Positions 61,601 to 64,000 of a stretch of 64,000 nt of DNA are shown here, piece after piece; the first letter of the stretch is position 1; each line of letters begins with the position of its first letter. This DNA is from Malurus cyaneus samueli (Eukaryota > Chordata > Aves > Passeriformes > Maluridae): NCBI GenBank assembly GCA_009741485.1, contig CM019230.1, positions 7,999,506 through 8,063,505 on the forward strand. Reading direction: 5' to 3'. The notes under the pieces are model-generated. The model did no database searches, was not told the origin of the DNA, and was given only the letters and a program-made list of their open reading frames with translations. The position numbers were made by a program, and so were the translations under genes.

Positions 61601-64000
61601 ATCAAACCAGACCTGGCCCCTGAGTCACTCCAGACATGTTTTGTACCCTGCCTGTTGGGTTTCCTCTGCTTCTGACCTGTTGTCCTTGCTCAGCTGCCCC
61701 AGCTCCACCCCAGTTCCACAAACTCTGACACTGGAGCTGCAGCTGAGGCTGCTTTGCTACAGTTCCTGTCATTTATCCCATGGATGGGGCTGGGGGCCTG
61801 ACCAATACCCAGATAGGTTCTCATTGCTGTGGATCCCATCCTAGCATCAGAACTGCCCTTCCCACATTTCCTTGAAAATCATTTTCCTCCCCAGAGGCAG
61901 AGACTAGAGATGGGAAAACAGCAAAGGCAACAGAATTAGCCCAGAGCAGTTCTGTCTGCAGCTTGGGGGTGAAAATTTCAGTTTTTCTGCTTTCCAGGGA
62001 AGCTCTGAGAGTGCACTGCATCTTCATAGTGCTCCAACCCTCTTGGGCAGCCAATACCCAATTCTTCCCTGATACTCCAGAGCTCATTCCCCCAGCAGTT
62101 CATTCACCATTGCTTGGGTTAATTGTGGTGCTGATTTTCTACCCTTCTGCACAGGTACAGCCCATGAAATGGCTCAGTGTATATAATTTTCCTCATCAAG
62201 GTGTTACTTTTTTTAAAAAAATTATTTACACGAAGCTAAAAAAACCACCTGCACTACTGTTTCCTTTCACAGCTGGTTTTTTTCACCATTGTGGTCATGT
62301 TTATACAGTGGTGTTGCTACAGAAAGCTGATCTCAAATGCCATTTTGCTCATTATGAACCTCCTGCATTGCCTTTCAGGGGTTTTGCTCTTTATGACTAA
62401 AACTGCACTTTGTTCCAAAAATGAAAATGTGATGAAAGGTGATTGGCTCTGCTCACCTCAGTTCCTAGGTTGGTATCTAATTTGAGTTTCTTCCTCAGCT
62501 CTTCACCCACCCTTGAGCTGGGCTTTTCCAGGGTCTAAGCCAGAACTGGTCCCACCACCAAGTCTAGCACAGTTCAAAAAAAGTTTGGGCAGTGCTCTGA
62601 GACATGGAAAACACAGGGTTTGAGGGGTTCTTTTCTATTTTCTTCAGTGATTGGTTTTGGAAAGAAAAACCTCACATGCAGATTATGCAATTAAAGTGGA
62701 AAGAGCAATTATCATGCTGTCTAGTGTGATGCTGTTAGGAGTACGTTTTAGAGTATTCCACAAAAAGCCTTGATTCAATATTAAAAAAAAACCAACAACA
62801 ACAACAACAAACCACTAAAAGAAATATCAATTTATTCATAAGATATATGAAACAGTTTTTAATATATGTATGAAAATATCAAGTAACTGTACAAAGCCCC
62901 ATCACAAACACAATTCATCCAGGTCTGCTGAAGACAGCACCTCTGCTCTCCAGGTGAACCTGCACCAACCACCCCCAGGGAGGGGATTTCTCCCTCAGCT
63001 CTGGTGCAGAGCATGTCATGAGTGATCTCTGGAGAAAGATGGGCTTTCCTGAGGGGCAGGATTGGCGTGGCAATCTGGGATCTTGTCAGAGCCCAGCTCT
63101 GGAGAGGAATTATCCTCTATGCCTGGCTCTACTCCAGCTATGCACTCATCGACGACAAATTGACCCTAATCCCTCAAAAAATAAACAATTACATCAATAG
63201 AGAAAAACTCCAGTCTCAGCCTGTCCCCATCAATCCTGCCCTCTACCAGGGCAACTGAACATTCCTCTGGGCATGGAAGATTGTTGACTTTCCACAGCAG
63301 TCCCAACACTGCAAAACCAAAACACCCCTGGAGGAGGCCAAGCCCTTCCTCAACCCAGTTCCCCACAGCGACCTTTTCTAAGATGTTACTGAACCAAGTT
63401 TAGCCTCTTCTTGCCTGATGGGGGTTTTGATAAATACCTTTGATAAGAAAGGTTTTTAGATCAGCCCCACCCATGCCCAGATTGGAATGCAGGCATTTGC
63501 TTTACCCCAGATTATTTCACCTTGTGTTGTTTAATGTGGAGTCACAGAGCTGGGGAAATGCATCCTGCAGGGAAGCCCTAAGGGCTGAGACAACACCAGC
63601 ACTCACAAATATTTCTGCTGTCCCAAGAAGCCACCAAGTTTAGTCACTTTGCTCGTCAGCCACATCAAGACCCCCATCAATCATGTCAGTAGCTCTGACA
63701 GGGGCAGTAAATTAAAATCGAGACTTGATTGTGTTTTTGTTGGACCATTATGACCTTGGAGCAGGTGAGCACACAGGTATCCAGCACTTCTCTCATGATA
63801 CACCCTGCCACATTTCTGAAGTTTCTTCAAAACAGATTTCCCTGCTGTAATTCTTGACTCATTTTAGCTGTCTGAACTCTTGGGCAGACCCTGAGGATCC
63901 ATGAGAGAGCTGGAATCCATGCCTCAGTGGATCCATTGCATACTCTTGAACATACCTGTGTGGTCTCCTGAGCACGCACCAAAACTCAGAACCAGACCTC
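58641..64000. other. Unique non-coding sequence to the window end
   Basis: No gene or transposon is firmly recognised. A tactaatta duplication lies at 60093-60112, and a (caa)n run with a leading A run at about 62783-62813. Short open frames at 60158-60442, 61476-61844 and 63022-63258 were considered and rejected. Confidence 0.45.

Noticed and set aside
63022..63258. 78-codon forward frame with hydrophobic, protein-like text
   Set aside because: No homology recognised, no splice context, and short. A database search of the translation would be the deciding test.

Overview
This window looks like vertebrate, most probably avian, nuclear DNA. Nearly all of it is non-coding. There are no dense open reading frames, ribosome-binding sites, operons or other prokaryotic layout. 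The organism call rests on several truncated CR1-type LINE fragments. One ends in the CR1-style 3' tail (gattctatgaa) and another is in reverse orientation with the usual avian CR1 sense/antisense text. Two diverged copies of an LTR-like repeat, rare MIR-like relics and many minisatellites support it. A passerine is my best guess, from remembered LTR sequence; no species can be named.

The one gene-like signal is a split gene on the minus strand. A CpG-rich promoter region (about 34.3-35.3 kb) contains a short first coding exon (34580-34601, MKKSSYS plus the first base of a Gly codon) followed by a consensus gtgagc donor. A 57-bp exon with consensus splice sites and matching phase lies about 25 kb downstream at 9590-9646 and encodes ITRTSSGRLRRLSDQTSP. 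It is a GC-rich, CpG-containing block in AT-rich surroundings. Together they would give the basic, Ser/Arg-rich N-terminus of a protein I cannot name. Its remaining exons would lie beyond position 1, so 1-9589 would be intron 2, 9647-34579 intron 1, and 34.6-64 kb the promoter and upstream intergenic DNA (or the first intron of a longer isoform).

Layout: 1-9.6 kb is GC-richer intronic DNA with a roughly 49.5-bp minisatellite (3.91-4.45 kb), a pyrimidine tract (5.36-5.59 kb), an 11/21-bp repeat, a CR1 body fragment (6.57-7.07 kb) and a 10-bp repeat. 9.6-34.6 kb has a 77-bp minisatellite beside exon 2, A/C-rich tracts without G, three CR1 3'-end fragments, an 83-bp duplication and a pair of related LTR-like repeats. 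35-64 kb is more AT-rich, with several TAATTA-rich blocks resembling conserved enhancers (best at 50.23-50.69 kb), a G/T-rich tract with a potential G-quadruplex, a possible reverse-strand LTR near 55 kb, and a 57-bp minisatellite at 58.3-58.6 kb broken by the window's only N. I found no rRNA, tRNA, CRISPR array, complete transposon or complete gene. No new multi-gene system is visible.
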